Shown: positions 1 to 12,676, numbered from the stretch's first letter. The stretch: 64,000 nt of DNA from Siphonodentalium dalli (GCA_032622095.1 CP136068.1:58924025-58988024), one strand, 5' to 3'. Made by a program: numbers and translations. Notes: generated from the letters alone by a model not told the origin.

Positions 1-342
1 AAAGCAGAATTAACCAGATTGATTATGCTACTAATAGAAGAGATACACCCATTGGTTCGCTATAGGTTGTGATACTGAACCTAACTGTAAATGTTATTTC
101 TGCGAATGAACAATACAAGAATTGAAGAGAAATTCCAAAAAAAAACTACATAGAATTTACCAGACTGTGACGTCACTCCTTAAAGACATATATGACAGGA
201 ATATTATGGTGTGTGACAGACAACCTAACAACAAGTGATATTTCTAAATCGGGAAAATATGGAGGAACTATATTCTTTAAAAATAAATCTCAATTTCTAT
301 ACAACCTAGACTATTGTGTTTGAATAACTTTTCCTATAATTA

Positions 343-595
343 AAGGGGGGTCCGGTTGTTCACTCGGTAGAGTGTCAGGTGTATTACACCGTCACAGACC
401 GTCCATCGCTGACGAAGTTGGTTCGAACCCCGTGATAGCGAGGGTGACCTGAATCGTGTATATGGACAAGTTTGTCAGTTGCTTTCCGGGGGTCGGTGGT
501 CTCTACACGCAGTGGAACGATTTCCCGGTGAAATTAAGCCTATGCGTGGTCTTTCCTCCACCCTAGCGGCAAGAATGACGATAAACCCTAACAAA
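343..595 (+). mobile_element. tRNA-derived SINE
   Basis: The left part reads like a tRNA gene. A box-A-like stretch (TTCACTCGGTAGAGTG) sits about 55 bases before a clear box B (GGTTCGAACCC), the internal RNA polymerase III promoter layout. An unrelated body of about 170 bases follows, ending in an A-rich stretch near 585-600. No acceptor stem or full cloverleaf can be closed, so this is a SINE head and not a working tRNA. Part of the body (around 505-545) resembles 1765-1820. The family name is not known to me. Confidence 0.7.
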
Positions 596-1432
596 ACAAA
601 CACGTAGATGAATTCAAATGCCAAACAAAGTAATAGCAGACAGGCGTGGGAAAAAATCGGCTACCATACAATGCGGATATATGTATCCCAAGTGGTGGTC
701 TCCACTATAATAAATACCGATAACACTATCTGAAGCAAATATGTGTACGGACGGACAGACGAATGGCTGCATGTACCAAATATTCCAGAGATGCAATATA
801 ATCGAATATCAGACGCGAATACTCAACAACGACAACACTATTTGCTAAATATAACTTACCCATAACCAATCACCCGCAAAATATAGATCACCAACAACCC
901 TGTAATCGGAATGTATCCCATAGCAACTATATGTATATGTATAGCTAGCATGAATCGTGTTTGCAAGCAGTTAAAATTCAAAATAACCCCGTGAAGGGTC
1001 CGGGTCAAATACGTGACATATAAAAGGAAATAAGATTAGAAATCGTTACAGTTTATAAACGAGAGGTGAACGCGGGAGAGCTTAGCAAAAGGATGCGTGT
1101 TTTGCAACGGGGCGTGACAAACCTGCTAAACTCCGAAAATGCTATTTTGTCAGTAATAAAAAATTGAACCTGAGTCGTACGTGAACAGTCAGGGAAGTTT
1201 AAGATATGTACATGATGTTTATCCAACTGTGCCAATTCCCTCGAGTAACAATTGAAACCCTCTAATGAACTGACAAATATAAGGTCAAGAAGGATAAACA
1301 ACAAATTAAGTTAGTCCTCAATTAACCCTTATAGCCCAAACTATAGAAAATAGGTCGGAGACTTATACAGAGAGAGAAGACATTTCCGATGAGAATAAAT
1401 ATCTGCGGAATGTACACGAATCAAAGATAAGG
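596..1432. other. AT-rich stretch without a recognised feature
   Basis: No coding potential, RNA gene or obvious repeat structure is visible. The short open frames (at most 83 codons) are AT-rich and lack any recognisable motif. Confidence 0.5.
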
Positions 1433-1890
1433 ACGTTATTATAGTCCCTGCATATATCCCAATCATTGAACGCTCTTTATTATTGGAAAACCAAATATTA
1501 TAATAATTTACCAGACAAAAAAGTCCAGCCATGTAATTGTCCGCCTATTAATGAAATTCGAGGCAAGGCAAAGTATAATGTCATTAGTGGTAGTACTTGA
1601 CTAAATATTAAATGCAATATAGTTTCGACCTTCACAAAGAGACACGTATAGTACACAGTAATAAACCGTCCAGCAAAGGTGGAGATGCTTTGAACCTTGG
1701 TGTAGGGAGGGTGATCATAATAGTACATACCAGACCCTTTCAATGAGCTAGAGACTTCTAGACGTGGGGGGTTCTATTTCCCGTAAAATTAACCCCTTGC
1801 GTCGTCGTTCCACCCACCGAGAAACTAACAATGTTATTACAGTCCCTAAGCAGACCCAGAGTGATGGAACGCTCTTTATTATTAGGGACT
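1433..1890. repeat. Duplicated short motif and SINE-body-like fragment
   Basis: A stretch of about 55 bases at 1433-1492 (TTATTATAGTCCCT, then GAACGCTCTTTATTATT) recurs in diverged form at 1832-1887. Positions 1765-1820 resemble the body of the SINE at 343-595 (TATTTCCCGTAAAATTAA against GATTTCCCGGTGAAATTAA). This looks like remnants of one interspersed repeat; boundaries are uncertain. Confidence 0.4.
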
Positions 1891-2018
1891 GGGCACTATA
1901 AACATTAATTAGCCCAGGCAAAAACATTTGCCTATACAAGTTATATGTATATGTAATTGTTGATAATATATATAGATGTACCGGACATAATATATTTATT
2001 ACTGTACTGACCCACTTT

Positions 2019-2125
2019 GATAAATACGGGGTTATTCAGTTCGTTTCCTTGTTTGTAGAGATCAAAGCTTATAGAAAATACGGGGTTTTTCAGTTCATTT
2101 CCTTGTTTGGTGATATCAAAGCACA
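2019..2125. repeat. Two tandem ~50-bp units
   Basis: Two adjacent diverged copies share the core AATACGGGGTT, TTTCCTTGTTT and ATCAAAGC. Just downstream (2130-2230) the words GAGGTGTGAAA and CCTTTGATCTT are each repeated, giving a locally repetitive tract with no coding content. Confidence 0.6.
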
Positions 2126-3149
2126 TTTTCCCACTGAGGTGTGAAAGTGGAATACTGAGGTGTGAAATGTGAATCCTTTGATCTTTTGAGGAATTCCTTT
2201 GATCTTGAAAGTGGAATATTCAAAACCCTTTGATATTAACAAAGGATTTTTACTCCCGTATCCTTCCTCACACTACTACTACTAAATGGTTCCCCATAGA
2301 CGACAGTGTTAACGTTTTAGCCAAATTCACTGAATTGAAGCCTGCAGGCCAGTCCAGTGATGTTTCCCCAGATAGATTGATCACGAAAATGCATGAAAAA
2401 TAATAGGTCATGTGTTTACTTTTTAAAATAAATCCCCAAAGCGTAAGACAGGGCTATCCCACAGCCAAATTTTCTCTGGAAAAACCCAGAACTACAGCAG
2501 CTATAGTTAAATAAATTTCCCACTCACAAAAATCAATTCACCCATTAATTCAACAGTTTAAGATATTTAGATACAAGAAAACCATAGTCAGAAATGGTAA
2601 CGCCACCAAGATCATAGTATTAGCCATAAATATAAATTATAATATAATTATAATATAAACTAGCTTTCAAATTTCATGTGGGAAATTTGCATACTTCCAT
2701 ATATCAAGTTTTCCCGTTTCTCGTGTTATACATTACATTTTTCAAACTGTCTTCTTTATTACACTAGCTGATGGGCAAGCTCCGTGCAGAGTTCAGTCCC
2801 CTATGCAGGACTTACCGCTGACAGCACCTACACGTAAATTGTCGTAATGTGAAGAAACGTCGCATTTATTTGAGATTTTTTTTTGGTTACACTTCATTCT
2901 GAATTATTCTGAGAAACTGAACTGTCCATATTTATTTGAAAAGGGTCTAGATCAAGCCAGAATGAATTATAAATGGCAAAACACTTCAATAAAAAATATT
3001 AGATTTAATAAGAAAATACACGTGCCGGCAGCGTTCAGACATCGCGTGGCGAGGGGACCGAACTCTGTTTGCAGCTTGGCTGATGGGCCCGACTTCGTCC
3101 GGGTTGTTTCCCATCTGATTTCCGGCGAAAGCCGCGATTTGACCTTAAA

Positions 3150-3625
3150 TTGACTATTTTGAAACTCAAGGTCAGGTCCGGGTCATGATTTGACCCGTCC
3201 AAAACACCCCCGGAGAAAAGTACCCCTAGGTATCAAATTTCGTCGAATCCGTCCGTTTTACCCGACTTGACCTTTAATTGATAATTTGGAAGGTCAAGGT
3301 CAGGTCGGAGTCATGATTTGACCCGTCCAAAACACTCCCCCGACAAAAGCACCCATAGGTATCAAATTTCGTCGAAATCCGTTCGTTTTACCCAAATTGA
3401 CCTTGCATTGACTGTTTTAGAGGTCAAGTCAGGTCGGGGTCACGATTTGACCCGTCCAAAACACTCCCCGGACAAAGGTATCCCTAGGTATCAAGTTTCG
3501 TCGAAATCCGTCCGTTTTACCCGATTTGACCTTGAATTGACCATTTTGAAGATCAGGTCAGGGTCACGATTTGATCCGTCCAAAACACTTCCCGGACACA
3601 AGTACCCCTAAGTATCAAATTACTT
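3150..3625 (-). repeat. ~124-129-bp minisatellite (GACCCGTCCAAAACAC family)
   Basis: TGACCCGTCCAAAACAC or a close variant starts at 3191, 3319, 3448 and 3572, giving a period of 124-129 bases. Each unit also carries ATCAAATTTCGTCGAAATCC and a GACCTT..AAGGTCA inverted pair. The same family runs in the opposite orientation at 16150-16500 and 18430-19300. Open frames here are repeat translations, not genes. Confidence 0.9.
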
Positions 3626-4249
3626 CGAAATCTATGGAAAGCCGAAGGGGACATGCTAGTTGCTAATTGCTAGTTATACGACGCACGACTTGACGCGGTT
3701 TTTTTTAAGGTGTTTCAGGGAGTTTCAAACTAGGAGATAGAAGTAGTCTGCTTTTCAAATGGTGATGAATTATAGTATTTTATTCAAATTTTATAGCATA
3801 AATTGTTATTAAAACCGTATATACTATAAAAAAATAGATGACTCGAAAATTAAGTGGGCCTTTAAAGTCAATACAAAGTCACAATTGCAGTTAGGGTCAT
3901 CTCCTACTCGTCTATTCAGCGATATTCTGCTACGCAGTTTGTTATAGTCTCCAGTATTCATTAAGCGTTATAGCCCCACTGTTATAATCCGCCTTTAGCT
4001 GGCATATTCTTGCCTCTGAGATTATTGAGATATTACGTCACACGTAATGACATTAAATCGCATGGAAACATAGCAAGTGTGTGGGCTGCGTGACGTGAAT
4101 ATGTAATGAGAAATAAGGTCATACGTAATGACATTAAACTCAAGAAAACACGCGAAAACAAAACAAAATCACATTTAATGTTTTAAGTTATTTCCTTCAT
4201 AAAAAGAACCTTCGTGATAATGAACCCTCTCAATACTTTAGAATATAGA

Positions 4250-4880
4250 ATTAACCTTAAAATAACAAAAACCTCAGGTTCAGAATAGAGAACCTTCGGA
4301 ATAGTGAACCTTCGGAATAGCGAACATTCAGAGAACCTTCGGAATAGTGGACCTTCTGGATAGCGAACCTTCGGAATAGAGACATGCCCCCCCCCCCAAT
4401 ATTCATATTATATGCCCAGAGTTCAAAGGTATGGGCCCATAAATTTCTAAATTTGGCCCTTAAAATATTGATCCCCAAATTGGAGCCGCGCAGGACAGAA
4501 CTTAAGTCAACTGTACCTGTGTCATATCCCAATGCAGGAGGGTGCATATATACCGCAACATTCATATTATATGCCAAGAATTCAAAGGTATGGGCCCACG
4601 TAATGACATTAAATCTCAAGAAAACCCGCGAGAACAAAACAAAATCACATTTAATGTTTTAAGTTATTTCCTTCATAAAAAGAATCTTCGTGATAATGAA
4701 ACCTCTCAATACTTTAGAATATAGAATTAACCTTAAAATAACAAAAACCTTCAGAATAGAGAACCTTCGGAATAGCGAACCTTCGGAATAGTGAACCTTC
4801 GGAATAGCGAATATTCAGAATAGCGAACCTTCGGAATAGTGGACCTTCGGGATAGCGAACATTCGGAATAGAGACATGTC
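4250..4880. repeat. Array of 15-bp TTCGGAA units with C13 tract
   Basis: Two clusters (about 4280-4380 and 4750-4875) of near-tandem GAACCTTCGGAATAG units with variable last bases. A run of 13 C lies at 4386-4398. Between the clusters a ~160-bp stretch carries two copies of CAAAGGTATGGGCCCA. The same 15-mer array recurs at 8050-8620, inverted at 10085-10215, and at 11900-12000. Confidence 0.9.
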
Positions 4881-5104
4881 CCCCAATTACACCGGTGGCG
4901 TAAACACATGTGCTAATCTGTGTCGGACTATCGTGACTCTATCGGTACGGTTTACTAAAGTACGAGAATACCTAATCACCCATAATGCATTCGCCAATTG
5001 GCCCACTCGTAAATAAAATTACCAAAACATCTTACACATGTGGCGTAAATGATGAACGAATCAAATAAACAAGATTTCATCCTGATCATGTCAGAAATCC
5101 TTAA

Positions 5105-5986
5105 AGCGCGCCGCACACGATGCGATATATATTGTACGACAAATATCGGGCACCGGTTACGGGTCAAATCGTAGCGTGTCCGGTGGAAAATCGCACGACA
5201 TTTTGTCGCACGATCGGCCCCGCAAGGAATCAAATAATTTAGATTTTCTACGATCGACTCGTGCGATTTATGCGAAGTAGTCAATCAGATTCAACTATAC
5301 TAATATGATCATGTGGCGATCACAACATTTATTTCACAACAACGTGTATGGCGTCCAGCGTGTCCTTCAAGTTCAAGTTGATTAGTAAAGTCGGAGTGGC
5401 GGGATATTTTGGACGGCGGAAAAATGCATGCATTGATTAGTGTAAACAATATTTTTTTCTCAAGAATAGCACATATAATACATAATATAATGACATTAAC
5501 AATTTAACATTAGAGAAAGGGAGTTGGCAGTAAGCCAAAGGCTTATATATAGGTGGCCATTTCCTTAGTATATATATTGTATCATGGTTTGATTGGGTGT
5601 CAATGATGAATTGCCTGTTCCACAAGCACCCGCAACCTATCCCGTTGCAAATCGCTGCGCGTCCACCCCCCACACACACAATTACACCTTTGGCATGCAT
5701 GAACATGTCTCTACAATACAATTGAATACAAATAAACAAAACAAGGTGGACTGGACATCAGCAAATTGGTGTCTTTATAATATCTGATTGTGAATTGGTG
5801 CATTCATGAGAAAGTAAACAACCAGATCCTACGACCCAATCGCATCGTGTGCGGTTTTGTACCGCAAGTGAAAACAGAAGTCGCACGACTAAAATCGGAC
5901 CGTGTGCGCACACCGATCTTATAATCGCAAGGGTCTGCAACAAATATCGTGCAACAAATATCGCATCGTGTGCGGCCCGGCCCGCT
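5105..5986. mobile_element. Non-autonomous TIR element
   Basis: The ends are inverted. Left reads GCCGCACACGATGCGATAT, and right reads ATATCGCATCGTGTGCGGC followed by a few GC-rich bases. The interior has further CGCACGA-type words and no credible reading frame. The flanks CTTAAAG and CTTAATA are similar but do not define a target duplication. It separates the two copies of the composite repeat. Superfamily unknown. Confidence 0.65.
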
Positions 5987-6394
5987 TAATACCATGCAAA
6001 TGTCCTTGTGGCAGCGGAGCGATGGTAGATAACTCTGCCTGGATTTGGGGTTCCGTTCAATTATTTTTTACATGAGATACGGCCCCTGTTCTACTTATAA
6101 TTCACGTGGCTGATTAAACAAGAAAACCATAGTCAGAAATGGTAACGCCACCAATATCATATTATTAGCCATAAATATAAATTATAATACAATTATACTA
6201 TAAACAGGCTTTCAAATTTCAAGTTTTCCCGTTTCTCGTGTTATACATTACTTTCTTCAAACTGTCTTCTTTATTACACAAGCTGATGGGCCCGACTTCG
6301 TCCGGGCTGTATCCCATCTGATTTCCGGCGAAAGGCGCGATTTGACCTTGAATTGACTAAAGTCAAGGTCAAGTCAGGGTCATGATTTGACCCG

Positions 6395-7420
6395 TCCAAA
6401 ACACCCCCACCCCGGAGAAAAGTACCCCTAGGTATAAAATTTCTTCGAAATCCGTCCGTTTTACCCCACTTGACCTTTAATTAACAATTTTGAAGGTCAA
6501 GGTAAGGTCGGAGTCATGGTTTGACCCGTCCAAAACACTTCCCCGACAAAAGCACCCATAGGTATCAAATTTCGTCGAAATCCATCCGTTTTACCCGATT
6601 TGACCTTTGATTGACCACATTGAAGGTCAAGGTCACGCCGATGTCACGATTTGACCCGTTCAAAACACTCCCCGGACAAAAGTATCCCTTTGACCCGTCC
6701 AAAACACCCCCACCCCAGAGAAAAGTACCCCTAGGTATCAAATTTCGTCGAAATCCGTCCGTTTTACCCCACTTGACCTTTAATTAAGAATTTTGAAGGT
6801 CAATGTAAGTTCAGGGTCATGATTTGACCCGTCCAAAACACTCCTCCGACAAAAGTACCCATAGGTATCAAATTTCGTTGAAATCCACCCGTTTTACCCG
6901 ATTTGACCTTTGATTGACCACATTGAAGGTCAAGGTCACGCCGATGTCACGATTTGACCCGTTCAAAACGCTCCCCGGACAAAAGTATCACTTTGACCCG
7001 TCCAAAACACCCCCACCCCAGAGAAAAGTACCCCTAGGTATCAAATTTCGTCGAAATCCGTCCGTTTTACCCCACTTGACCTTTAATTAAGAATTTTGAA
7101 GGTCAAGGTAAGTTTGGGGTCATGATTTGACCCGTCCAAAACACTCCTCCGACAAAAGTACCCATAGGTATCAAATTTCGTTGAAATCCACCCGTTTTAC
7201 CCGATTTGACCTTTGATTGACCACATTGAAGGTCAAGGTCACGCCGATGTCACGATTTGACCCGTTCAAAACACTCCCCGGACAAAATTATCCCTAGGTA
7301 TTAAATTTCGCCGAAATTCGTCCGTTTTACCCAAATTGACCTTGCATTGACAGTTTTAAAGGTCAAGGTCAGGTCGGGGTCACGATTTGACCCGTCCAAA
7401 ACACTTCCCGGACACATTAT
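6395..7420 (-). repeat. Expanded GACCCGTCCAAAACAC minisatellite
   Basis: About eight units of the ~125-bp family, some truncated (for example near 6685 and 6988, where a unit restarts early). Two near-identical higher-order blocks of about 290 bases are visible. No gene. Confidence 0.9.
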
Positions 7421-8049
7421 CAAATTACGTTGAAATCTATGGAAAGCCGAAGAGGACATGTTAGTTGCTAATTGCTAGATATACGACGCACGACTTGTCG
7501 CGGTATTTTAAAGGTGTTTCAATCTAGGAGATAGAAGTATTCTGTGTTTCAAATGGTGATGAATTATAGTATTTTATTCAAATTTTATGGCATAAATTGT
7601 TATTAAAACCGTATATACTATAAACAAAAATGAATGACTCGAATATTAAGTGGGCCTTTAAACAAAGTCACAATTGCAGCTAGGTCATCTCATACTCGTC
7701 TATTCAGCGATATTCTGTTGCGCAGTTTGTTATAGCCTCCAGTATTCATTGAGCGTGAAAGCCCCACTGTTATAATTCGCCTTTAGCAGGCGTACTCTTG
7801 CCTCAGATTATTGAGATATTAGGTCACACGTAATGACATTAAATCGCATGGAAACATAGCAATTGTGTGGGCTGCTTGGCGTGAATATGTAAAGAGAAAT
7901 AAGGTCATACGTAATGACATTAAACTCAAGAAAACCCGCGAAAACAAAACAAAATCACATTTAATGTTTTAAGTTATTTCCTTCATAAAAAGAATCTTCG
8001 TGATAATGAACCCTCTCAATACTTTAGAATATAGAATTAACCTTAAAAT

Positions 8050-8625
8050 AACAAAAACCTTCGGAATAGAGATCCTTCGGAATAACGAACCTTCAGATTG
8101 GTGAACCTTCGGAATAGCGAACATTCAGAGAAATTTCGGAATAGTGGACATGCCCCCCCCCAATATTCATATTATATTCCCAGAGTTCAAAGGTATGGGC
8201 TCATAAAATTATAAATTTGGCCCTTAAAATATTGAACTCCAAATTGGAGCCCGCACAGAACATCACTTAAGTAAACTGTACCTGTGCCATGTCCCAATGC
8301 GGGAGGGTCCATATATACCACAACATTCCTAGTATATGCCAAGAATTCAAAGGTATGGGCCCACGTAATGACATTAAACTCAAGAAAACCCGCGAAAACA
8401 AAACAAAATCACATTTAATGTTTTAAGTTATTTCCTTTATAAAAAGAATCTTCGTGATAATGAAACCTCTCAATACTTTAGAATATAGAATTAACCTAAA
8501 AATAACAAAAACCTTCGGAATAGCGAACCTTCGGAATATTGAACCTTCGAAATAGCAAATATTCAGAATAGAGAACCTTCGGAATAGTGGACCTTCGGGA
8601 TAGCGAACCTTCATAATAGAAACAT
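8050..8625. repeat. 15-bp TTCGGAA-unit array, second cluster
   Basis: Clusters of GAACCTTCGGAATAG-type units at about 8060-8150 and 8510-8620, flanking the same internal ~160-bp stretch as in copy 1 (two CAAAGGTATGGGC words). Confidence 0.9.
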
Positions 8626-8748
8626 GTCCCCACAATTACACCGGTGACGTAAACACATGTGCTAATCTTTGTCGTACTATCGTGACTCTATCGGTACGGT
8701 TTATACTCAAGTACGAAAAAATACCTAACCATAATACATTCGCCCAGT

Positions 8749-10080
8749 GGATTATCGATCGACCACAGAATATGAAAAACTCTAATACAGCTTACACCAC
8801 TTTGTGGCGTAATAACAATTTTACAAATGAAGAAAAGGTCGTATTTATCCACGCTCCAATACTACTCTTGTAGGTGTGTTCTTATATATTAGACCAAAAT
8901 ACGCCCGTGCTTTGACACCACTGTGTTCAGTCAACACGAAGCCGAATGGAAGTTGATAAAGGTGCAAAAAACATACAGATAGTCAGAACAATAAGTCATA
9001 AAATTCACATTCATGCACATTCACGATATAGTTCAACCTTTAATTGATATAATTATATAGAGGTATTAATAAAGACGATTCCATGACAGAAACTGTTGTG
9101 CATGACAACGTTGCGTCAACGTACATGCAGAATCTCCGTACCGCGACTACATGGTCGGATAATCGTATGCTATGATGCGTGACTGTCACTGCAACAATTT
9201 CATTTGTACTAGTTAAGAGGGGCGTAAATATCAAGTGATGACGTAAAAGTAAAAGTTGTAAACGCTAAAAAATGAAGTGCATTCTAATGGTGAACTATTA
9301 AAAAATAAAATAAAAAAAATAACCTACGTACATGTCAGGAAGTTCCTTAAGACACACGGTCAATTTTAAGTGTCATAAAACTGTGACTATAAAGTCCACA
9401 CGTAAACTGTATCATTTAATGTCCTGGTATTTCCATTCCCAAAATTATCCTTACTTACTTTGAGCCATAGTTTGAATAAAACGACGCTATTTTTCTCGCA
9501 AGAATCCAGCAAAAAAACACCTACGAAATCATGCTCCCCTCGAATGGAATCTGAGATATATAGCACACATAATCCAGTTAAATCCACAATGTTTTGCAAA
9601 CAATGATTTCTTATCATTATTATATATACCTGCTATGTCTATTTGCTAATAGGATACGCGATATATAAAGTGTAGTAGTCCTCGTCCCTAGCAGTGTTGT
9701 AGTCTATGTCCGTTTGATCCGGGCCGAAACAGTCTAACGTGCACACACAGATAAAGAGCAATGACAATGCGAAACGTGAGAATGATTACGCCCTCTGTTG
9801 GTGTTTTCTGTGACCGTGTTCTTTAGTATTTACTGGGGGTATGGGGAGATATTATTAGAAAGGTACTTAGATATTTTCGTGCTCTATTCAGTAGTATGTA
9901 TTGTAATGATTTTACTTTGGTATACAATTGCAAAAAAAACGGTATTATTATTTTACATTAATAAAAAGGGAAATAATATTCAACCCATTGATAGCCTGAA
10001 AATAATTTATAACACATGTTATGGCCCCGTGAAGTGAATTGTGGGGTATTTTAATTGGAGTGCGCATGCTGCGCGTTATT
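8749..10080. other. Region without a recognised feature
   Basis: No gene, RNA or repeat that I can support. A hydrophobic open frame at 9798-10037 lacks an ATG at its listed start and has no motif. An 83-codon frame further on is a translation of the 15-bp repeat array. Confidence 0.5.
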
Positions 10081-10084
10081 TTGG

Positions 10085-10215
10085 GGTAGGGTTCTCTATT
10101 CCGAAGGTTCATTACTCCGAAGGTTCGCTATTCCGAAGGTTCATTATTCCGAAGGTTCCCTATTCCGAAGGTTCATTATTCCGAAGGTTCGCTATTCCGA
10201 ATGTTTTCTATTCTG
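10085..10215. repeat. Inverted-orientation 15-bp TTCGGAA array
   Basis: About eight near-perfect tandem copies of CTATTCCGAAGGTTC, the reverse complement of the units at 4250-4880. This is the cleanest stand-alone array of the family in the window. Confidence 0.9.
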
Positions 10216-10509
10216 GGGCGTATTTAACCAGAAATGGATCAAAATTTACACCCCACCACAAAAACCACACGAGGAATGAAAAATACGATTAAGCTAGTAT
10301 TCATATATAGTACATTTATACATCCACTTCTAATTCCCAAATTGTACTAGATATCGGTTATTAATAGCAAGAAAAGAGTATCAATTTATCGTTCATCATG
10401 GAAAGTTAAAAACACGATGACTGAAATAAACTACATGTAAGAGTTATAGTTTTTCCGAACTGACAATCTGTATATGAAAAAAAAACATCAACATCCAAGG
10501 CCCACTGAA

Positions 10510-10991
10510 AGGTACTCAATCCGACCAGAGGGTCCCCATCTCAACAGATTCCAACAACAACAATCCGATCAGAGGGTCCTGTATTACTATTTCTTTGGCT
10601 TTGGGGGGTAAAAAATATTTGATTCGAGTCGAGGAACCCATCAAACAAAGCTCAGAGTTATTAGATATTGATTTTTGAAAATTCTTATGTTCTCGAGATG
10701 AGTACTAATAATTGCCGTCAATTTCGTTTCCTGCTCAAGATTTGTACACCAAAACTCTATTCAAACAGACAAGGATGGATAACTCTAAAATCAAGTGGTA
10801 ATAATAACGCAATTTTGACTGAGGATCTGGGCCAGAAAGTATTCCCGATAATGAAAAACAATAGATTTCTAAAATCGATATCTAACAAATCTGAGCTTTG
10901 ATGGGTGACTTTCTCGACTCGAATCAAATATTTTTGACCCCCGAAGCCATTGAAATAGTAATTGAGAGCAGTTTTATTGGATTGAGTACCT
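10510..10991. mobile_element. TTAA-type MITE, AGGTACTCAATC family, copy A
   Basis: The ends are inverted: AGGTACTCAATCCGA on the left and TTGGATTGAGTACCT on the right. The right end is followed by TTAA (10992-10995); the left flank reads TGAA, one change from TTAA. Related copies lie at 26464-26898 and 46652-47061. No transposase is present. A TTAA target and a short non-coding body suggest a piggyBac-type MITE, by inference. Confidence 0.75.
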
Positions 10992-11339
10992 TTAATTTTC
11001 GAACCCCCAGATCACATATATAAAATGTATGCCACTATATATACCATTTGAAATATGAAGCTCTCTAACACTGTATTATCAGCTTATCCGGTGTAATAAA
11101 CTGTGAACATGTTGTTTTTGTTGAGTTAACGCAGGGTTAACGACTTGTTTTTGTGCTCTATGTTCATCTGGTTTTGTTGCGCAAAGTAAAGTGTATTATT
11201 TTCAATGGAGGGGGGTAACTCTATATTTTAAAGATAATGTTATTCCCCTTCAATGGAAAATACATTAGGTTGAATTCTGTTGCATTCTGAGAGCCATGAC
11301 ATATAACGGGGGAATCTTTTTATGATTTAAGATGTTTTC

Positions 11340-12000
11340 TATTTCTCTAGGGGCATCTTCTGATACAGACGTTTGGAATGGTGATGAACTATATATAGTG
11401 TTTTAATCATATTTTATGACACAGATTGTGTTTAAAACCTGATATCAAGGCACTATAAAAAATAGCCGATGACTCGAAAATTAAGTGGAGTGGGCCTTAC
11501 AATTAAGAAATAAATACAAATTCACAATTGCAGTTAGGTTCAACTCATACCCGTCTATTCAACTACATTCTGCTTCGCAGTATTCATTAAGAGTTATAGT
11601 CCCGCTGTTTTAATCCCGCCTTTTAGCTGGCGTATTGTTGCCTGTAAGATTATTGAGATATAACGCCATACGCGATGACATTAAATCGCATGGAAAGAGC
11701 AATTGTGTAGGCTGCCTGACGTGAATATGTATCGGAAAATAACGTCATACGTAATGACATTAAATCTCAAGGAAACCCGCGAAAAAATAAAAAATAACAT
11801 TTATTGTTTCAATGTTTTAAGTTACTTCTTTCATAAAAAAGAGTCTTCGTGATAAAGAACCCTCTCAATACTTGAATATAGAAATAACCTTTTAAAAAAA
11901 ATCTTCGGAATAGAGAACCTTCGGAATAGCGAACCTTCAGAGTAGTGAACCTTCGGAATAGTGAACCTTCGGAATAGCGAACCTTCGGAATAGAGACATG
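11340..12000. repeat. Composite repeat, third partial copy
   Basis: Matches the right half of the composite repeat: GGTGATGAA..ATAGT, GACTCGAAAATTAAGTGG, TAATGACATTAAATC, then seven or so GAACCTTCGGAATAG units ending at GACATG. The minisatellite half is missing, so the two halves of the composite can move or survive separately. Confidence 0.8.
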
Positions 12001-12168
12001 TTCCCGTTGTTTTGTTTCTATTTCAAAGGGAGCATCAGCGATTCTGTCGTGATGTATATTCGCGTATCGCTTTACCGTTATTTCATGCAGTGCATGCTTT
12101 ATTGAACCATGGCTTGTTATTCGCATGCCAAGAAGTGCAAGCCGATTAATTGGAACGGGGATTCACGC

Positions 12169-12174
12169 GATAAC
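12169..12174. repeat. Left 6-bp TSD (GATAAC) of the TTCGAA element
   Basis: GATAAC directly abuts TATGGTGGCTGG. The same six bases directly follow the opposite TIR end at 42595-42600. Confidence 0.65.
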
Positions 12175-12209
12175 TATGGTGGCTGGTTTCGGACATGGTA
12201 AAAAAAAAC

Positions 12210-12676
12210 TCGGACGTTCGAACGTGAGAGCCCTTACGTTCGAGCTCTTGCGTTCGAACGTGCGAGCCCCTGCGTTCGAACGTGCGAGCCCTTACTAGCA
12301 TAGCGGGCTAGCATCACCAAATTCACCCTCTGGGTATACGTTCGAACGTGCGAGCTCTTGAGTTCGAACCATTACGTTCGAACGTGCGAGCCCTTACGTT
12401 CGAACGTGCGAGCCCTTACGTTCGAACATGCGGGCTCTTGCGTTCGAACGTGCGAGCCCTTGCTTCGTTCGAACGCACGTGATACATGCTTCGTTCGAAC
12501 GTAAGAGCTCGCGCGTTCGAACGTAAGAGCTCGCACGTTTGAACTCAAGGGCTCGCACGTTCGAACGCAAGAGATCGCACGTTCGAACGCAATAGCTCGC
12601 ACGTTCGAACGTAAGAGCTCGCACGTTCGAACGCAAGGGCTCGCACGTTCGAACGCAAGAGCTCGCACGTTCGAAC
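12210..12676. repeat. TTCGAA palindrome array
   Basis: Roughly twenty ACGTTCGAACGT-type palindromes separated by GCGAGCCCTT-like spacers with a period near 22. The first half reads CGAGCCCTT and the second half its complement AAGAGCTCGC, so the array is itself roughly mirror-arranged. A foreign ~45-bp piece at about 12295-12340 (AGCGGGCTAGCATCACC) matches the hairpins at 28091-28537. The arginine/serine-rich frames here are repeat translations. Confidence 0.9.

Larger units (their letters stand above)
2570..4998. repeat. Composite repeat, segmental copy 1
   Basis: This block matches 6112-8748 along its length. Both start at AGAAAACCATAGTCAGAAAT, pass through a GACCCGTCCAAAACAC minisatellite, then a shared ~600-bp stretch and an array of GAACCTTCGGAATAG units, and end near CCTAATCAC/CCTAACCAT. 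The copies differ by many substitutions and small indels, so the duplication is old. A third partial copy lies at 11340-12000. The word GGGCCCGACTTCGTCCGGG near 3086 is the reverse complement of the 3' hairpin of the Helitron-like units at 15861-19358, so part of the block is probably a minus-strand Helitron-like element. Confidence 0.8.
6112..8748. repeat. Composite repeat, segmental copy 2
   Basis: Diverged copy of 2570-4998 with the same order of parts. Its minisatellite is longer, and within it the stretch 6690-6975 is nearly repeated at 6990-7265, which indicates internal tandem expansion after the copies separated. Confidence 0.8.

Noticed and set aside
6000-6070. Possible tRNA or SINE head (GGCAGCGGAGCGATGGTAGA)
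   Set aside because: A box-A-like word only. The box B candidate GGGTTCCGTTC is poor and no cloverleaf can be closed.
9798-10037. Hydrophobic 79-codon frame as a membrane protein gene
   Set aside because: No ATG at the start, AT-rich sequence and no homology I recognise.
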